The position numbers and the translations under genes are program-made. DNA of 64,000 bases from Microbacterium amylolyticum (GTDB taxonomy: Bacteria; Actinomycetota; Actinomycetes; Actinomycetales; Microbacteriaceae): contig NZ_CP049253.1 in NCBI RefSeq assembly GCF_011046975.1, forward strand, positions 2,356,001 to 2,420,000. Reading direction: 5' to 3'. The first letter of the stretch is position 1, and every line of letters begins with the position of its first letter. Of this stretch, positions 35,422 to 45,588 are shown in pieces. The notes beneath the pieces are model-generated. The model worked only from the letters and a program-made list of their open reading frames with translations, made no database searches and was not told the DNA's origin.

Positions 35422-35640
35422 GTGAGGCGTAGCGAGTTTTTGCGCGCAGTCGACGATCATTTTGGTGCCCGTGCCAATTGGATTCTCGACGACCTCGTGC
35501 TTCCGGGAATCGGACAGACCGCGACGGATGCGCTGAACGCTGGTGTGCCGCCACGCAGCATCTGGCAGGCGCTGTGCGAAGAAAACGATCTGCCTGAATC
35601 GGCCCGGTACGGAGCCGGACTGCGAGAACCGCGCGCCTAG
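35422..35640 (+). CDS. DUF3046 family protein
   Basis: The 72-residue protein starts MRRSEFLRAVDDHFG from a GTG. Its pattern (ILDDLVLPGIGQTATDALNAG, WQALCEENDLPESAR) is typical of DUF3046, a small actinobacterial family nearly always encoded just upstream of recA. Function unknown. It is 30 bp after clgR, so probably co-transcribed with it. Confidence 0.88.
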   Translation: MRRSEFLRAVDDHFGARANWILDDLVLPGIGQTATDALNAGVPPRSIWQALCEENDLPESARYGAGLREPRA

Positions 35641-35677
35641 GCGTTCGAAGAGCTGTTTGCGACACGGCGCATTGCTG

Positions 35678-35889
35678 TCGAATATCCGTTCGGTTCGGAG
35701 TAGGCTCTCCCCACGTGGTTGATGAGTTGTTTCTCCACTGATCCAGAGCCCTCGGCATCGAATGTCAGGGGTCCTTCGTAACGTGGTCAGAGACGGCATA
35801 CGCCACGCGCCCTGTCGAAGATTGCGCTCCAGCCGGAGCGCAACACGACAGCCTATGGGCGGCGGAACACGAGCACAGAAGGAGCCAGC
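35678..35889 (+). promoter_or_regulatory. recA control region: SOS box, two -10 boxes and RecA-NDp-type promoter
   Basis: TCGAATATCCGTTCGG (35678-35693) matches the actinobacterial LexA site TCGAAC-N4-GTTCGA at 10 of 12 positions and overlaps the -35 of a promoter with -10 TAGGCT (35701-35706). A second promoter follows: ATGTCAGGG (35762-35770), N8, TAACGT (35779-35784). This fits the mycobacterial LexA-independent motif tTGTCRGTG-N8-TANNNT. The leader also has a 9-bp hairpin (35822-35830 with 35835-35843). Confidence 0.6.
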
Positions 35890-36945
35890 ATGGCAGCACC
35901 GGCAGATCGCGACAAGGTCCTGGAGACCGCCCTCGCGCAGATCGACAAGCAGTTCGGTAAGGGAACGGTCATGCGCCTTGGCAGCGATGAGCGCGCACCC
36001 GTCGAGGTCATTCCAACGGGCTCCATCGCGCTCGATGTTGCGTTGGGTATTGGCGGGCTTCCCCGTGGTCGTATCGTCGAGATCTACGGTCCGGAGTCAT
36101 CGGGTAAGACCACCCTCACGCTTCACGCGATCGCCAACACACAGGCGCTCGGCGGCATCGCGGCATTCATCGATGCCGAGCACGCGCTCGACCCGGAGTA
36201 CGCGAAGAAGCTGGGCGTCGATATCGATTCGCTCCTCGTCTCCCAGCCCGACACCGGAGAGCAGGCGCTCGAGATTGCCGACATGCTGATTCGCTCGGGC
36301 GCCATTGACCTCGTGGTCATCGACTCGGTTGCGGCGCTCGTTCCCCGCGCCGAGATCGAGGGCGAGATGGGTGACGCTCACGTCGGCCTGCAGGCCCGCC
36401 TGATGTCGCAGGCGCTTCGTAAGCTCACCGGCGGTCTGAACCAGACCAAAACAACGGCGATCTTCATCAACCAGCTACGCGAGAAGGTGGGTGTGTTCTT
36501 CGGCTCGCCGGAAACGACCGCCGGTGGTAAGGCGCTCAAGTTCTACGCATCGGTTCGCCTTGACATTCGTCGCATCGAGACGATGAAAGACGGCGCGGAG
36601 GCCGTGGGTAACCGCACCCGCGTCAAGGTCGTTAAGAACAAGATGGCGCCGCCGTTCAAGCAGGCCGAGTTCGACATCCTTTACGGAACGGGTATCTCCC
36701 GCGAGGGCTCTTTGATCGACTTCGGCGTTGAGCACAGCATCGTCAAGAAGTCCGGTTCGTGGTACACATACGACGGCGACCAGCTCGGACAGGGTAAGGA
36801 GAACGCTCGCCGTTTCCTCATCGAGAACACCGACGTGGCTCTCGACATCGAGAACAAGATCAAGGTCAAGCTGGGGCTGCTCGAGGATTCCACCGCCGTC
36901 GTTGAGGCGCCGGTTGACGACATCGCTGCGCGTCGTACGGCCTAG
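35890..36945 (+). CDS. recA: Recombinase RecA
   Basis: ATP-dependent strand-exchange protein and LexA co-protease. The 351-residue protein has Walker [10 protein letters not shown], the [17 protein letters not shown] region, [15 protein letters not shown], Walker [11 protein letters not shown], the GALIRMQ-equivalent DNA-binding loops ([19 protein letters not shown]), [11 protein letters not shown] and [14 protein letters not shown]. No intein. recX follows 8 bp downstream. The promoter region suggests dual LexA and PafBC-type control. Confidence 0.99.
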   Translation: MAAPADRDKVLETALAQIDKQFGKGTVMRLGSDERAPVEVIPTGSIALDVALGIGGLPRGRIVEIYGPESSGKTTLTLHAIANTQALGGIAAFIDAEHALDPEYAKKLGVDIDSLLVSQPDTGEQALEIADMLIRSGAIDLVVIDSVAALVPRAEIEGEMGDAHVGLQARLMSQALRKLTGGLNQTKTTAIFINQLREKVGVFFGSPETTAGGKALKFYASVRLDIRRIETMKDGAEAVGNRTRVKVVKNKMAPPFKQAEFDILYGTGISREGSLIDFGVEHSIVKKSGSWYTYDGDQLGQGKENARRFLIENTDVALDIENKIKVKLGLLEDSTAVVEAPVDDIAARRTA

Positions 36946-36953
36946 GGAACCCC

Positions 36954-37646
36954 GTGACACAGCAACAGGGTGGGGGCGAGCGCGATGAGCGTCTCGCCCC
37001 CGTCGTGTCTCTCTTCGGCGGCACCGTTCCGCCCGTTCCTCCTGCTCCGTCACCGAGCGATGCCGATTGGCACGCCACGTGGAAAAACCTTCTGGCAGAC
37101 GATCCCATCGACCCCGTTGCTCCCGCTCTCGAGGACGATGTCGTTGCCGAACGCGACGAGGAGACCGCACACGCCGAGAAGCGCCTGATGCGGGCGCTGG
37201 CCTCGCGGGGGCTGTCAGAGCGCGAAGCACGCGAGCGTTTGCGCCGCGACGGGCTGAGTAACGATGCCGTGGAAGACGTTATCGATCGCTTGGTGCGCGT
37301 CGGGGCTATCGATGATGCCGTTCTGGCCGAACAACTCGTGTACGCGGGCGTTACACGCAAACACGAGGGGCGCCGTGCGATCGGCCAAGCCCTGAACAAG
37401 CGGGGCATCGCACGCGATGTCATCGATGCCGCTCTTGCGGAACTACCCGACGATGACTTCGAGCGGGCGCTTGAGTACGCACGCACAAAGGCGCGCAGCC
37501 TTTCTCGCTATGACCGCGACACCGGGCTGCGTCGCCTCGTCGGCCAACTCGCGCGCCGCGGTTACGGCGGGTCAATGGCTATGACCGTCGCGAATCAGGC
37601 GCTCGACGAGGCCCAGGGCGGGTCCTCGGGAGTGCGTTTTCGATAG
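36954..37646 (+). CDS. recX: RecA regulator RecX
   Basis: Binds RecA filaments and restrains recombinase activity. The 230-residue protein has an acidic/Pro-rich N-terminal ~65 residues, followed by the three-helix RecX repeats (LMRALASRGLSEREARERL, VEDVIDRLVRVGAIDDAVLAE, GRRAIGQALNKRGIARDVI). The GTG start is 8 bp after recA, so the two are co-expressed. Ends in a 9-bp hairpin. Confidence 0.92.
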   Translation: MTQQQGGGERDERLAPVVSLFGGTVPPVPPAPSPSDADWHATWKNLLADDPIDPVAPALEDDVVAERDEETAHAEKRLMRALASRGLSEREARERLRRDGLSNDAVEDVIDRLVRVGAIDDAVLAEQLVYAGVTRKHEGRRAIGQALNKRGIARDVIDAALAELPDDDFERALEYARTKARSLSRYDRDTGLRRLVGQLARRGYGGSMAMTVANQALDEAQGGSSGVRFR

Positions 37647-37673
37647 CGGGCGGTGCCCGTCGCCGTGATTCGT

Positions 37674-37711
37674 CCAGCCCCGACCTGCTTCCTGAGAGCG
37701 GACGGGGCTGG
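37674..37711 (+). terminator. 9-bp hairpin after recX
   Basis: 37674-37682 pairs with 37703-37711 in the 97-bp gap before miaB. No U-tract. Confidence 0.5.
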
Positions 37712-37743
37712 GCGGGCGCACATTACGTAGAATTGCAAGCGTT

Positions 37744-39294
37744 ATGACCACGCCATCCAGCACCCCAACGATCATCGCCCCGTCTCCTGCCGCCGTTGAC
37801 GCCTCGGGGCGGGCCCGCACGTATGAGGTGCGCACGTTCGGGTGTCAGATGAACGTCCACGATTCCGAACGCCTCTCCGGCTCTCTCGAGAGCGCCGGTT
37901 ATGTGCGCGCCGACGAGGGCGCGGATGCTGATGTGGTCATCATCAATACCTGCGCTGTTCGCGAGAACGCAGCGGGCAAGCTGTACGGCACGCTCGGTCA
38001 CCTGAAGTCAAAGAAGGACGTCAGGGACGGCATGCAGATCGCCGTCGGCGGGTGTATGGCGCAGATGGACAAAGACACCGTCATCACCAAGGCGCCATGG
38101 GTGGACGTCGTGTTCGGAACCCACAACATGGGGTCGCTTCCGCAATTGCTGGAGCGATCGCGGCATAACGACGAGGCCGAGCTCGAGATTCTCGAGTCGC
38201 TCGAGGTGTTCCCATCCACGCTGCCCACCAAGCGCGATTCGTCGTATGCCGGATGGGTGTCGATCTCGGTTGGCTGCAACAACACGTGCACGTTCTGTAT
38301 CGTTCCGAGCCTGCGTGGCAAAGAAAAGGACCGCCGTCCCGGCGACATCCTCCAGGAGATCCGCGCGCTCGTCGACGATGGCGCGATCGAAGTCACCCTC
38401 CTGGGGCAGAACGTCAACACTTACGGCGTCGAGTTCGGCGACCGCCAGGCGTTCAGCAAGCTGTTGCGCGCCTGCGGCGACATCGAAGGGCTGGAGCGCG
38501 TGCGGTTCACGAGCCCCCACCCGGCCGCCTTCACGAACGACGTGATCGATGCCATGGCGGAAACTCCCAATGTGATGCCGCAGCTGCACATGCCGTTGCA
38601 GTCCGGCAGCGACAAGGTGCTGAAAGACATGCGCCGTTCGTACCGCTCAAAGCGGTTCCTCGAGATCATCGAGAGCGTTCGCGAGCGCATTCCTCACGCG
38701 TCGATTACCACCGACATCATCGTCGGCTTCCCCGGCGAAACCGATGAGGACTTCAACGAAACGATGCGAGTCGTCGAAGCTTCTCGCTTTTCGAGTGCCT
38801 TCACTTTCCAGTACTCGATCCGCGAAGGAACACCCGCGGCGACGATGGAGAACCAGATTCCCAAGGCCGTTGTTCAGGAACGCTATGAGCGTCTCCTGGC
38901 GCTCCAGCAGCGCATCACTCTCGAAGAGAACCAGAAGCAGCTCGGCCGAACGCTTGAGGTGCTCGTGTCAACGGGCGAGGGCAAAAAAGACGCCGCCACG
39001 CACAGGTTTACGGGACGTGCGGAAGACAGCCGACTCGTGCACTTCGAGGTGCCAGAAGGGTCCGCTGTTCCGCGTCCCGGCGATGTCGTCACCGTCACCG
39101 TCACACACGCGGCTCCGTCGCACCTTCTCGCGGACAGCCCTGACGGTGCTCCGCTCACCATTCGACGAACGCGCGCCGGCGATGCATGGGATCGTTCGCA
39201 GGCGGAGTCGTGTGGCGTTCCGTCCTCGGGCGGCGCAACGAACATTGGCGGTGCCGTGAGCCTCGGCCTGCCGATCCTTCGCCAGGAGGTCTGA
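37744..39294 (+). CDS. miaB: tRNA-2-methylthio-N6-dimethylallyladenosine synthase
   Basis: Radical-SAM methylthiotransferase that converts i6A37 to ms2i6A37 in tRNAs. The 516-residue protein has an N-terminal UPF0004 domain with cluster cysteines ([28 protein letters not shown]). The radical-SAM triad is CNNTCTFC, and a TRAM domain follows (about 380-460). The C-terminal ~50 residues are an extension seen in actinobacteria. The ATG is 10 nt after TAGAAT. It acts on the product of MiaA, encoded 3 bp downstream. Confidence 0.97.
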   Translation: MTTPSSTPTIIAPSPAAVDASGRARTYEVRTFGCQMNVHDSERLSGSLESAGYVRADEGADADVVIINTCAVRENAAGKLYGTLGHLKSKKDVRDGMQIAVGGCMAQMDKDTVITKAPWVDVVFGTHNMGSLPQLLERSRHNDEAELEILESLEVFPSTLPTKRDSSYAGWVSISVGCNNTCTFCIVPSLRGKEKDRRPGDILQEIRALVDDGAIEVTLLGQNVNTYGVEFGDRQAFSKLLRACGDIEGLERVRFTSPHPAAFTNDVIDAMAETPNVMPQLHMPLQSGSDKVLKDMRRSYRSKRFLEIIESVRERIPHASITTDIIVGFPGETDEDFNETMRVVEASRFSSAFTFQYSIREGTPAATMENQIPKAVVQERYERLLALQQRITLEENQKQLGRTLEVLVSTGEGKKDAATHRFTGRAEDSRLVHFEVPEGSAVPRPGDVVTVTVTHAAPSHLLADSPDGAPLTIRRTRAGDAWDRSQAESCGVPSSGGATNIGGAVSLGLPILRQEV

Positions 39295-39297
39295 GCC

Positions 39298-40209
39298 GTG
39301 GAAGGCGGCCCGCGTCTCTGGGCCGTCGTCGGCGCAACAGGAACAGGGAAGAGCGATCTGTCCCTCGACCTCGCGCAGATGCTTGAGCATCGCGGCCAGG
39401 CAGCGGAGATTGTGAACGCCGACGCTATGCAGCTGTATCGCGGCATGGACATCGGCACGGCGAAGCTCGCTCCCGCGGAACGCCGCGGCATCCCTCACCA
39501 TCTCTTCGACGTGCTCGACGTCACACAGGAGGCGGCAGTCGCCGCGTATCAGCGGGATGCTCGTGCGGCTATCGACGCGATTCAGGCCAGCGGAAAACAC
39601 GCGATTCTCGTCGGCGGATCAGGCCTCTACGTCTCCAGCGCCATCTTCGACTTTCAGTTTCCTCCGCGCGATCATGCGTTACGTGCCGCTCTGGAACGCC
39701 GGCTGGAGGAGGAGGGTGCCGATGCGCTCTACGAAGAGCTCCGCCAGCAGGATCCGGCGACGGCGGAGCGGGTCGACGCACGAAATGGCAGGCGGGTTGT
39801 TCGGGCGCTAGAAGTGCTCGCACAGGGCAGCTCCGGCCACGGAGCCGCTCTGCCGGACGCGCCGATATTGTGGCACGCCCGCACGAAAATCATCGGCCTG
39901 CGCATGGAACGTGCCGAGCTGGTCGAGCGTCTCGATCGCCGTGTGGAGCGGATGTGGGCCGACGGAATGGTCGCCGAGACCGAGGCGCTGCGCGCGGCTG
40001 GTCTGGAGCGCGGGAAGACCGCGAGCCGGGCGATCGGATACGCACAGGCCCTTGCTCAGTTGGCGGGGGAGAAGAGCCCCGCCGAAGCGATTGCCGAAAC
40101 CCAGGCGCTCACCAGGCGCTATGCGCGAAAGCAAGTCAGCTGGTTCAAGCGATACGCAGACGTTCGCTGGCTCGACGCCGGCCGTGCCACGGCTGCCGAC
40201 GCACTCTGA
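39298..40209 (+). CDS. miaA: tRNA dimethylallyltransferase
   Basis: Transfers dimethylallyl to A37 of tRNAs reading UNN codons. The 303-residue protein has the P-loop [59 protein letters not shown] and the C-terminal [13 protein letters not shown]. The GTG start is 3 bp after the miaB stop. In the usual gene order dapF follows directly; here 2.1 kb with a decayed transporter is inserted. Confidence 0.96.
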   Translation: MEGGPRLWAVVGATGTGKSDLSLDLAQMLEHRGQAAEIVNADAMQLYRGMDIGTAKLAPAERRGIPHHLFDVLDVTQEAAVAAYQRDARAAIDAIQASGKHAILVGGSGLYVSSAIFDFQFPPRDHALRAALERRLEEEGADALYEELRQQDPATAERVDARNGRRVVRALEVLAQGSSGHGAALPDAPILWHARTKIIGLRMERAELVERLDRRVERMWADGMVAETEALRAAGLERGKTASRAIGYAQALAQLAGEKSPAEAIAETQALTRRYARKQVSWFKRYADVRWLDAGRATAADAL

Positions 40210-40236
40210 GCTACGTGTGACCCACGCCGGTTGCCG

Positions 40237-41295
40237 CTAACGCCCCAGTGCCGCGGCGATATCGGGGACGAGGCTGTCGAGCGCGTAGGTGATCGACACG
40301 GGGTTGTTGATGGAGATCGCCCAGCGATCGGCGCCCGTGACGGCGAGGAACTCGGCGTCGAAGCGGTCGAAGAGAGCGTTGTCCTCAGCGGGGTCGAAGT
40401 CGGGTTCTTCTGTCATGAACATGACGAGGTCGCCGTCGAAAAGTGCGACCTCTTCCGGCGAGACGGTCACGCTGAATGATTCGCCGTCGTGCCGCGCCAT
40501 GGTTGCTTCCGGCGGGGTGAATCCGAGCGCTTCAACGAAGGCACCGCGCCCATCGAGGGCTGTGAAAACGTAGTAAGCCGTCGCGTCGTAGGTGATCACT
40601 GTTGCTGCCGTTGTGTCCGCGAACTCGGGGTGATCGGCATAAACGGCCGCGAACCGATCATCGAGGTCGCTCAGTAGCTTCTCGCCTGCTTCCTCTCTGC
40701 CGAGGGCTGCGGCGAGGCGCTCAAGGTCGAACTCGGTATTCGAACCCAGGTACACGGGCTCTTCGCCCGTGACGAGCTCAGCTGACCAGGGGAAGAGAGA
40801 GCCGTTGTCATCGGCGCTCGTGCCGGCGAATCCCACGGGAGTGATGCCCAGCGCGAGAACGTTGTCGAGGTCTCCCCATCCGAGGGTGACGACGCGCTGC
40901 GGTTCCTCTGCGACAACGGTTTCGCCGAACTCGTGTTCGACCGTGACGGGGAAGGCGGCATCGATCGTGTCGGCCGATGTGTTGTCAGCGCCGCCGACGA
41001 TCACGGCGATCGCTACGACAAAGATCGAGCCGTTGAGAGCCAGCGAGGGAACGGCCGGAATCCACTCGACTGCTGAGGCGGGGTCGTTCGCGAATTCTCG
41101 TCCGTAGAGGAGCGCAACTCCGGCGGACGGGAGCAGCGTTGCCAGGATGCCGACGATCAGCGCGGCGCGGTGACCGCGCAGACTCGACAGCGTGATCCGC
41201 TCGGCGCGGAGAAGAGAGGAGAACCGCACCCGTGCGGGGAGTGACGACTAATACGGCGCGGGAGTCGAGGTTTCGGACATGGTGAGCGTTGTCAT
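40237..41295 (-). pseudogene. Chimeric pseudogene: ABC-2 permease N terminus joined to a siderophore-binding protein
   Basis: The permease start is at 41295 (MTTLTMSETSTPAPY). An in-frame TAG at 41248-41250 interrupts it after 15 codons. Translation then continues with a typical ABC-2 permease N terminus (LRAERITLSSLRGHRAAL, one to two helices). Near 40990-41000 the frame passes, without a break, into the mature part of an iron-siderophore substrate-binding protein (HEFGETVVAEEPQRVVTLGWG to the C terminus). That part lacks its own signal peptide, lipobox and promoter. Deletion between two genes is inferred. The ATPase gene upstream remains intact. Confidence 0.75.
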
Positions 41296-41317
41296 GACGA
41301 TTGTCTTCTCTCGGAGG

Positions 41318-42232
41318 TCAGGCCGCGGCCTGGTCGGAACGGTACTCGGTGGCGTCGCCGGTGAGAGCGAGGTAGGCCTCTTCAAGTGAGGCGGAGATCG
41401 GAGTCAGTTCGTGCAGCTCGAGATTCTCCAGAGCGGCAGCGCGAGCGACTAGGTGCGCGGGAACGCCAACGACCTCGAGGGTGTCCTTCGCTGTTCGTGT
41501 GATGGTCACGCCGTCCGCGGCGATCAGGGACGTGAGAACCGATGGATCGGACACGCGCACACGTGTCACGTGTTCGTCCGCGGCGCGCAAGAAGTACCGG
41601 ATGGGGGCATCGGCAAGCACGCGCCCCTTGCCGAGAACGATGATGTGGTCAGCCGTCTGAGCCATCTCGCTCATGAGGTGCGATGACAGGAACACGGTGC
41701 GTCCCTCGGCGGCGCGGGCGCGAGCAAAGCCGCGCACCCAGTGCACGCCCTCAGGGTCGAGCCCGTTGACAGGCTCGTCAAAGATGAGGACCTGCGGATC
41801 GCCCAGCATGGTTGCGGCGATTCCGAGGCGCTGTGTCATTCCGAGCGAAAAACTCCCGATGCGGCGCTGAGCAACGTCCGTGATCCCCGTCAGCGCCATG
41901 ACCTCCGGAACGCGGCGCTGGGGCAGAGCGTTGCTCGCGGCGAGTAGACGCAGGTGGTCCGTCGCGGTTCGCCCGGGGTGAGCAGCTTGTGCATCGAGCA
42001 GTGCGCCGGCTTGTCGGAGCGGATCGGTGTGCTCCGTGAACGGGCGTCCATTCACGGTTGTGCGCCCCGAGGTCGGACGATCGAGCCCCATGATCATTCG
42101 CATGGTTGTCGACTTGCCCGCGCCATTCGGCCCGAGAAATCCCGTCACCCTGCCGGGTTCGGCGGTGAAGGAGATATCGTCGAAGGCGGTGTGCCCGCCG
42201 AAGCGCTTCGTGAGGTTCTCTGCTGTGATCAT
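41318..42232 (-). CDS. ABC transporter ATP-binding protein (ABC-2 type), orphaned
   Basis: The 304-residue ATPase has Walker [11 protein letters not shown], a Q-loop region, signature LGMTQRLG (variant of LSGGQ), Walker [16 protein letters not shown] and H-loop SSHLMSEM. It is typical of two-component drug/lipid exporters encoded with an ABC-2 permease. The partner gene starts 22 bp downstream but is broken, so this ATPase has probably lost its local membrane subunit. Minus strand. Confidence 0.9.
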   Translation of the reverse strand: MITAENLTKRFGGHTAFDDISFTAEPGRVTGFLGPNGAGKSTTMRMIMGLDRPTSGRTTVNGRPFTEHTDPLRQAGALLDAQAAHPGRTATDHLRLLAASNALPQRRVPEVMALTGITDVAQRRIGSFSLGMTQRLGIAATMLGDPQVLIFDEPVNGLDPEGVHWVRGFARARAAEGRTVFLSSHLMSEMAQTADHIIVLGKGRVLADAPIRYFLRAADEHVTRVRVSDPSVLTSLIAADGVTITRTAKDTLEVVGVPAHLVARAAALENLELHELTPISASLEEAYLALTGDATEYRSDQAAA

Positions 42233-42344
42233 GTCTCCATCTCACTCGGATCGCCGCGTGAGCACATCGGAGCGGGGGATGAACCTGGGGGCCGCTACGT
42301 CAGACAGGAGTACCACGCCAGCGTGGAACCGTAGACTGGTGGGC

Positions 42345-43223
42345 ATGCCCGAGATCCCCTTCACAAAAGGCCACGGAACCGGTAACGACTTCGTGATCAT
42401 CGCGGATCCCGCCGGTGAGATCGACCTCGGGCCCGAGCAGGTGGCGGCGCTGTGCGATCGGCGGTTCGGTATCGGCGGCGATGGCCTTCTCCGGGTTGTG
42501 CGGTCTGCGGCGATTGCCGAGGGTGCGGCCGTTCTGGCGGAGGAGCCTGCAGCGGAGTGGTTTATGGACTACCGCAACGCTGATGGGTCAATTGCCGAGA
42601 TGTGCGGCAACGGTGTGCGTGTGTTCGCGCGGTATCTGCTGGACACTGGCCTGGCCGAGCTCGAGCCGGGATCGACGCTGCCGATCGGAACGCGCGGCGG
42701 CGTGAAGGATGTCACGCGCAGCGAAACGGGCTTCCAGGTGGATCTTGGCCAGTGGCGCACCGCGGGTATCGACCCGCTCGTCCGGGCGAAGGGTCTCGAT
42801 GTCGCTCGCCCCGGCATGGACATCGACCTCGGCAACCCCCACGTCGTTGTCGCGCTCGCGGGTGACGAAGAACTGGACGGGCTCGACCTCACAGTCTTGC
42901 CCAAGATCGACCCTCTGCCGGAGAACGGCGCCAACGTTGAGTTCGTCGTGCCGGCCGAGCCTCTCGTGAAGGACGGCATCGGCCGCATTCGCATGCGCGT
43001 GTTTGAGCGCGGCGTCGGCGAGACGCTCTCGTGCGGAACGGGAACCGTTGCGGCGGCGCTCGCGGTTCGCAGCTGGGCGGGCGAGGGCGCGCCGCAGAAC
43101 TGGCGGGTAGAGGTGCCGGGCGGCACCCTCGGCGTGCGCATGTTCCCGACCCAGGACGGCGAGCACGTTGCGCTGTCCGGACCGGCCACGCTCGTCTACT
43201 CCGGTACTGTCACGCTCGCTTAG
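42345..43223 (+). CDS. dapF: Diaminopimelate epimerase
   Basis: Converts LL- to meso-diaminopimelate for lysine and peptidoglycan. The 292-residue protein has both active-site cysteines: [12 protein letters not shown] and [12 protein letters not shown]. It also carries [13 protein letters not shown] and the NPHVVV strand. The ATG at 42345 lies 7 nt after the -10 box TAGACT, so it is probably leaderless. Its stop codon overlaps that of the convergent lysG. Confidence 0.96.
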   Translation: MPEIPFTKGHGTGNDFVIIADPAGEIDLGPEQVAALCDRRFGIGGDGLLRVVRSAAIAEGAAVLAEEPAAEWFMDYRNADGSIAEMCGNGVRVFARYLLDTGLAELEPGSTLPIGTRGGVKDVTRSETGFQVDLGQWRTAGIDPLVRAKGLDVARPGMDIDLGNPHVVVALAGDEELDGLDLTVLPKIDPLPENGANVEFVVPAEPLVKDGIGRIRMRVFERGVGETLSCGTGTVAAALAVRSWAGEGAPQNWRVEVPGGTLGVRMFPTQDGEHVALSGPATLVYSGTVTLA

Positions 43224-44113
43224 TCTCGGCTTTGGTCGAGGGCGGCGCGGGCTGCGCCGACAACGCTCGCGCGAATGGCGGTCAGAACCGGCGAGGCGAT
43301 GTTCCATTGCTGCCAGAACAGGGGCTCGGTGAGATCGGGGTGCCCCAGCGTGCGGAGCGTGCCGGCCTCGATTGATGCAGCGGCCTGGGCAGGCGGGAGC
43401 ATGCCCCATCCCATGCCGAGACGTACGGCCGCGGCGTAGTCTTCCGAAGCCGGAACGTAGTGGCGTGGCGGCACGATCGGGTCAACGCCGTGTGCGCGCA
43501 ACCAGTCGGATTGGATGTCGTCCGAGCGGTCGAAATCGATCAGCGGTGCGCGGCGGAGAACGTCGGCGCCCACACCCTCCGGCAACCACTTGGTGATGTA
43601 CGCGGGCGTGGCCACCGCCATGTACTCCGTCGAACCAAGAGGGGTCACGGAGCAGCCGGCGATCGGACGGCTCTCGGAGGTGATGGCGGCAAGCGCGGAG
43701 CCCGAGTCAAGAAGGGCGGCGGTGCGGTCCTCGTCTTCGCGCAGCAGTTCGAAGGTCACCTCGTGGTCGCGGGTAACGCGCTCGAGCGCTGGCAGAAGCC
43801 AGGTGGCAAGGGAATCGGCGTTGACGGCGATCGGCACGTGCATGGCATCGCGCTGTTCGTGGCCGAGGGCGACGGATGCCTCGTGTCCGATCACGGCGTA
43901 TTGTCGGGCGAGGCGCACGACGACGGCTCCGGCTTCGGTGGCGCGCGTGGGGCGTGATCGGACGACGAGCACACTACCGATTTGGGTTTCGAGGGCACGC
44001 AGTCGCTGGCTCACCGCCGAGGGGGAGATGCGCAGACGCCGGGCGGCGCCATCGAAGGACCCTTCGTCAACGATTGCGGCGACGGTTTCCGCCAAGTCGG
44101 GAGCGATCCACAT
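43220..44113 (-). CDS. lysG: LysR-family regulator of amino acid export (LysG/ArgP type)
   Basis: The 297-residue regulator has an N-terminal winged helix ([28 protein letters not shown]) and a LysR effector domain. In Corynebacterium LysG activates lysE when lysine or arginine accumulates. Here it is divergent from lysE across 74 bp, the same arrangement. Its TAA overlaps the dapF TAG by two bases. ArgP/IciA is the same family. Confidence 0.9.
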   Translation of the reverse strand: MWIAPDLAETVAAIVDEGSFDGAARRLRISPSAVSQRLRALETQIGSVLVVRSRPTRATEAGAVVVRLARQYAVIGHEASVALGHEQRDAMHVPIAVNADSLATWLLPALERVTRDHEVTFELLREDEDRTAALLDSGSALAAITSESRPIAGCSVTPLGSTEYMAVATPAYITKWLPEGVGADVLRRAPLIDFDRSDDIQSDWLRAHGVDPIVPPRHYVPASEDYAAAVRLGMGWGMLPPAQAAASIEAGTLRTLGHPDLTEPLFWQQWNIASPVLTAIRASVVGAARAALDQSRD

Positions 44114-44187
44114 AAGCGTTGCTTCACTAACGTTCGCGTGTGCACATTTGCTTTTGATTGTCGCACGCGCCGGAACAGGATGGGGAC
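44114..44187. promoter_or_regulatory. lysG-lysE divergent control region
   Basis: A 74-bp relatively AT-rich gap between the start codons of lysG and lysE. It contains a short CGTT-N8-AACG dyad (around 44116-44133). By analogy to C. glutamicum it should hold the LysG operator; the exact site is not resolvable by eye. Confidence 0.35.
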
Positions 44188-44883
44188 ATGCTCACCGCTC
44201 TGTTCTCCGGCCTCGTGCTGTGCCTCACGATCATCGTCGCGCCGGGCGCTCAGAACGTGTTCCTTCTTCGCGAGGGCATTCGGCACGCGCACGAGGGGCG
44301 CCGGCACGCGCTCACCCTCGCCGCCGTGTGCTTCGTCAGCGACGTCGTCCTCATCTCCGCGAGTGTTGCGGGATTCGGAGTGATCGTTGAGAGCGTTCCG
44401 TGGCTGTTCGACGTTGCCAAATGGGGCGGCGTCGCGTTCCTCGCCTGCTACGGCCTCATGGCCGCGTGGCGCGCCTTCCGCCCCAGCGGAGCAACTCTCA
44501 CAGCGCCCGCCGAGCCGGCTCCGGAGCCCGGGGAGAGCCTGCGCACGGGAGCCGTGGCAACAGCTACTCTCACGCGGGTCGTTCCGGCGGTGCAGAGCGC
44601 GCTGCTCCCCGCCGTTCTGACCTGCCTGGCGATCACGTTCCTCAACCCGCACACGTACGTCGACACGGTTCTGCTGCTTGGGTCGGTGTCGACCCACTAC
44701 GGAGAAGCCGCGAGCATGTTCGCCGTTGGTGCGATCACCGGATCCGCGATCTGGTTCGCGTTTATCACCTTCGCTGCGCGCTACGCGGCGCGCTGGCTGC
44801 GCTCGCCACGGTCGTGGCAGATTCTCGATGGCATCATCGCCGTCGGCATGATGGCGCTCGCCGCGGGTATTGCCTTCGCCTGA
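44188..44883 (+). CDS. lysE: LysE-family basic amino acid exporter
   Basis: The 231-residue membrane protein has six predicted helices. The LysE/RhtB patterns are VAPGAQNVFLLREGIR at the first loop, VCFVSDVVLISASVAGFG, and CLAITFLNPHTYVDTVLLLG after the central hydrophilic loop (about residues 92-120). It exports lysine/arginine in exchange for protons, preventing toxic accumulation. Start at 44188 follows AGGATGGGG. Controlled by the divergent LysG. Confidence 0.92.
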   Translation: MLTALFSGLVLCLTIIVAPGAQNVFLLREGIRHAHEGRRHALTLAAVCFVSDVVLISASVAGFGVIVESVPWLFDVAKWGGVAFLACYGLMAAWRAFRPSGATLTAPAEPAPEPGESLRTGAVATATLTRVVPAVQSALLPAVLTCLAITFLNPHTYVDTVLLLGSVSTHYGEAASMFAVGAITGSAIWFAFITFAARYAARWLRSPRSWQILDGIIAVGMMALAAGIAFA

Positions 44884-44904
44884 TCGAGCTCGCGGGGGCG
44901 CGCG

Positions 44905-45543
44905 TCAGATCTGGTCGAGAGGACCGGTGGGGGGATCGCCGTGATGGCGCACCTTCAGAACGCGGAAGCCCTTGGCCGTGGCGTGGCGCCTGGTCGAGTA
45001 ACCATCGGCGAACGTTGCGTCCATCCAGCGCTGAAGCGAATCGCTGCCGAGGTTCTTCTGCACGACGAAGTAGCCGTCGCTGTGGCGGTCGAGACGAGGG
45101 ATCCACGTTTCGAGAAGCTCGTGGAGCGCGGGCTTGCCGATGCGGATCGGGGGATTCGAGCGAATCGTGCGAAAGACGACATCTGAGGGGATCTGATCGG
45201 CTGTCACGGCATGGACGTTCTCGAGGCCGAGATCGGCGGCGTTGCGCCGCACCAGGTCGAGGGCGCGCTCATTGACGTCGAGCGCCCAGACTCGCGCTCG
45301 CGGCGCCTGAATCGCCATCGACAGCGCGATTGGTCCCCAGCCGCACCCGATGTCGAGGAAGTCCCCGCCAGCCGGCGCCTCTGGCGTATTTGCCAGCAGT
45401 ACGTCCGTGCCCTTGTCGAGTCGATCGGGGCTAAACACACCACCCGCTGTTGTGACGTCAACATCGCGATCCGCGAGGGTCACAGCGAGGCGCCGGAGCT
45501 GTTCCTGACTCGAGGGCTCGGCACTGAAATAGTGATCCCCCAT
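44905..45543 (-). CDS. Class I SAM-dependent methyltransferase, RsmC-like
   Basis: The 212-residue methyltransferase has motif I FLDIGCGWGPIAL, VWALDVNERAL and the catalytic-type NPPIRIGK motif. The N terminus MGDHYFSAEPSS is typical of RsmC/RlmG-like enzymes that methylate guanine in rRNA (G1207 of 16S in E. coli). It lacks the N-terminal duplicated domain of E. coli RsmC. Start at 45543; an upstream extension to 45603 exists but begins far from family homology. It ends 21 bp from the lysE stop. Confidence 0.85.
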   Translation of the reverse strand: MGDHYFSAEPSSQEQLRRLAVTLADRDVDVTTAGGVFSPDRLDKGTDVLLANTPEAPAGGDFLDIGCGWGPIALSMAIQAPRARVWALDVNERALDLVRRNAADLGLENVHAVTADQIPSDVVFRTIRSNPPIRIGKPALHELLETWIPRLDRHSDGYFVVQKNLGSDSLQRWMDATFADGYSTRRHATAKGFRVLKVRHHGDPPTGPLDQI

Positions 45544-45588
45544 GGCGGGCGACTCTACCGGAGGAGCGCTGAGAGGGGAATGGGTGTG

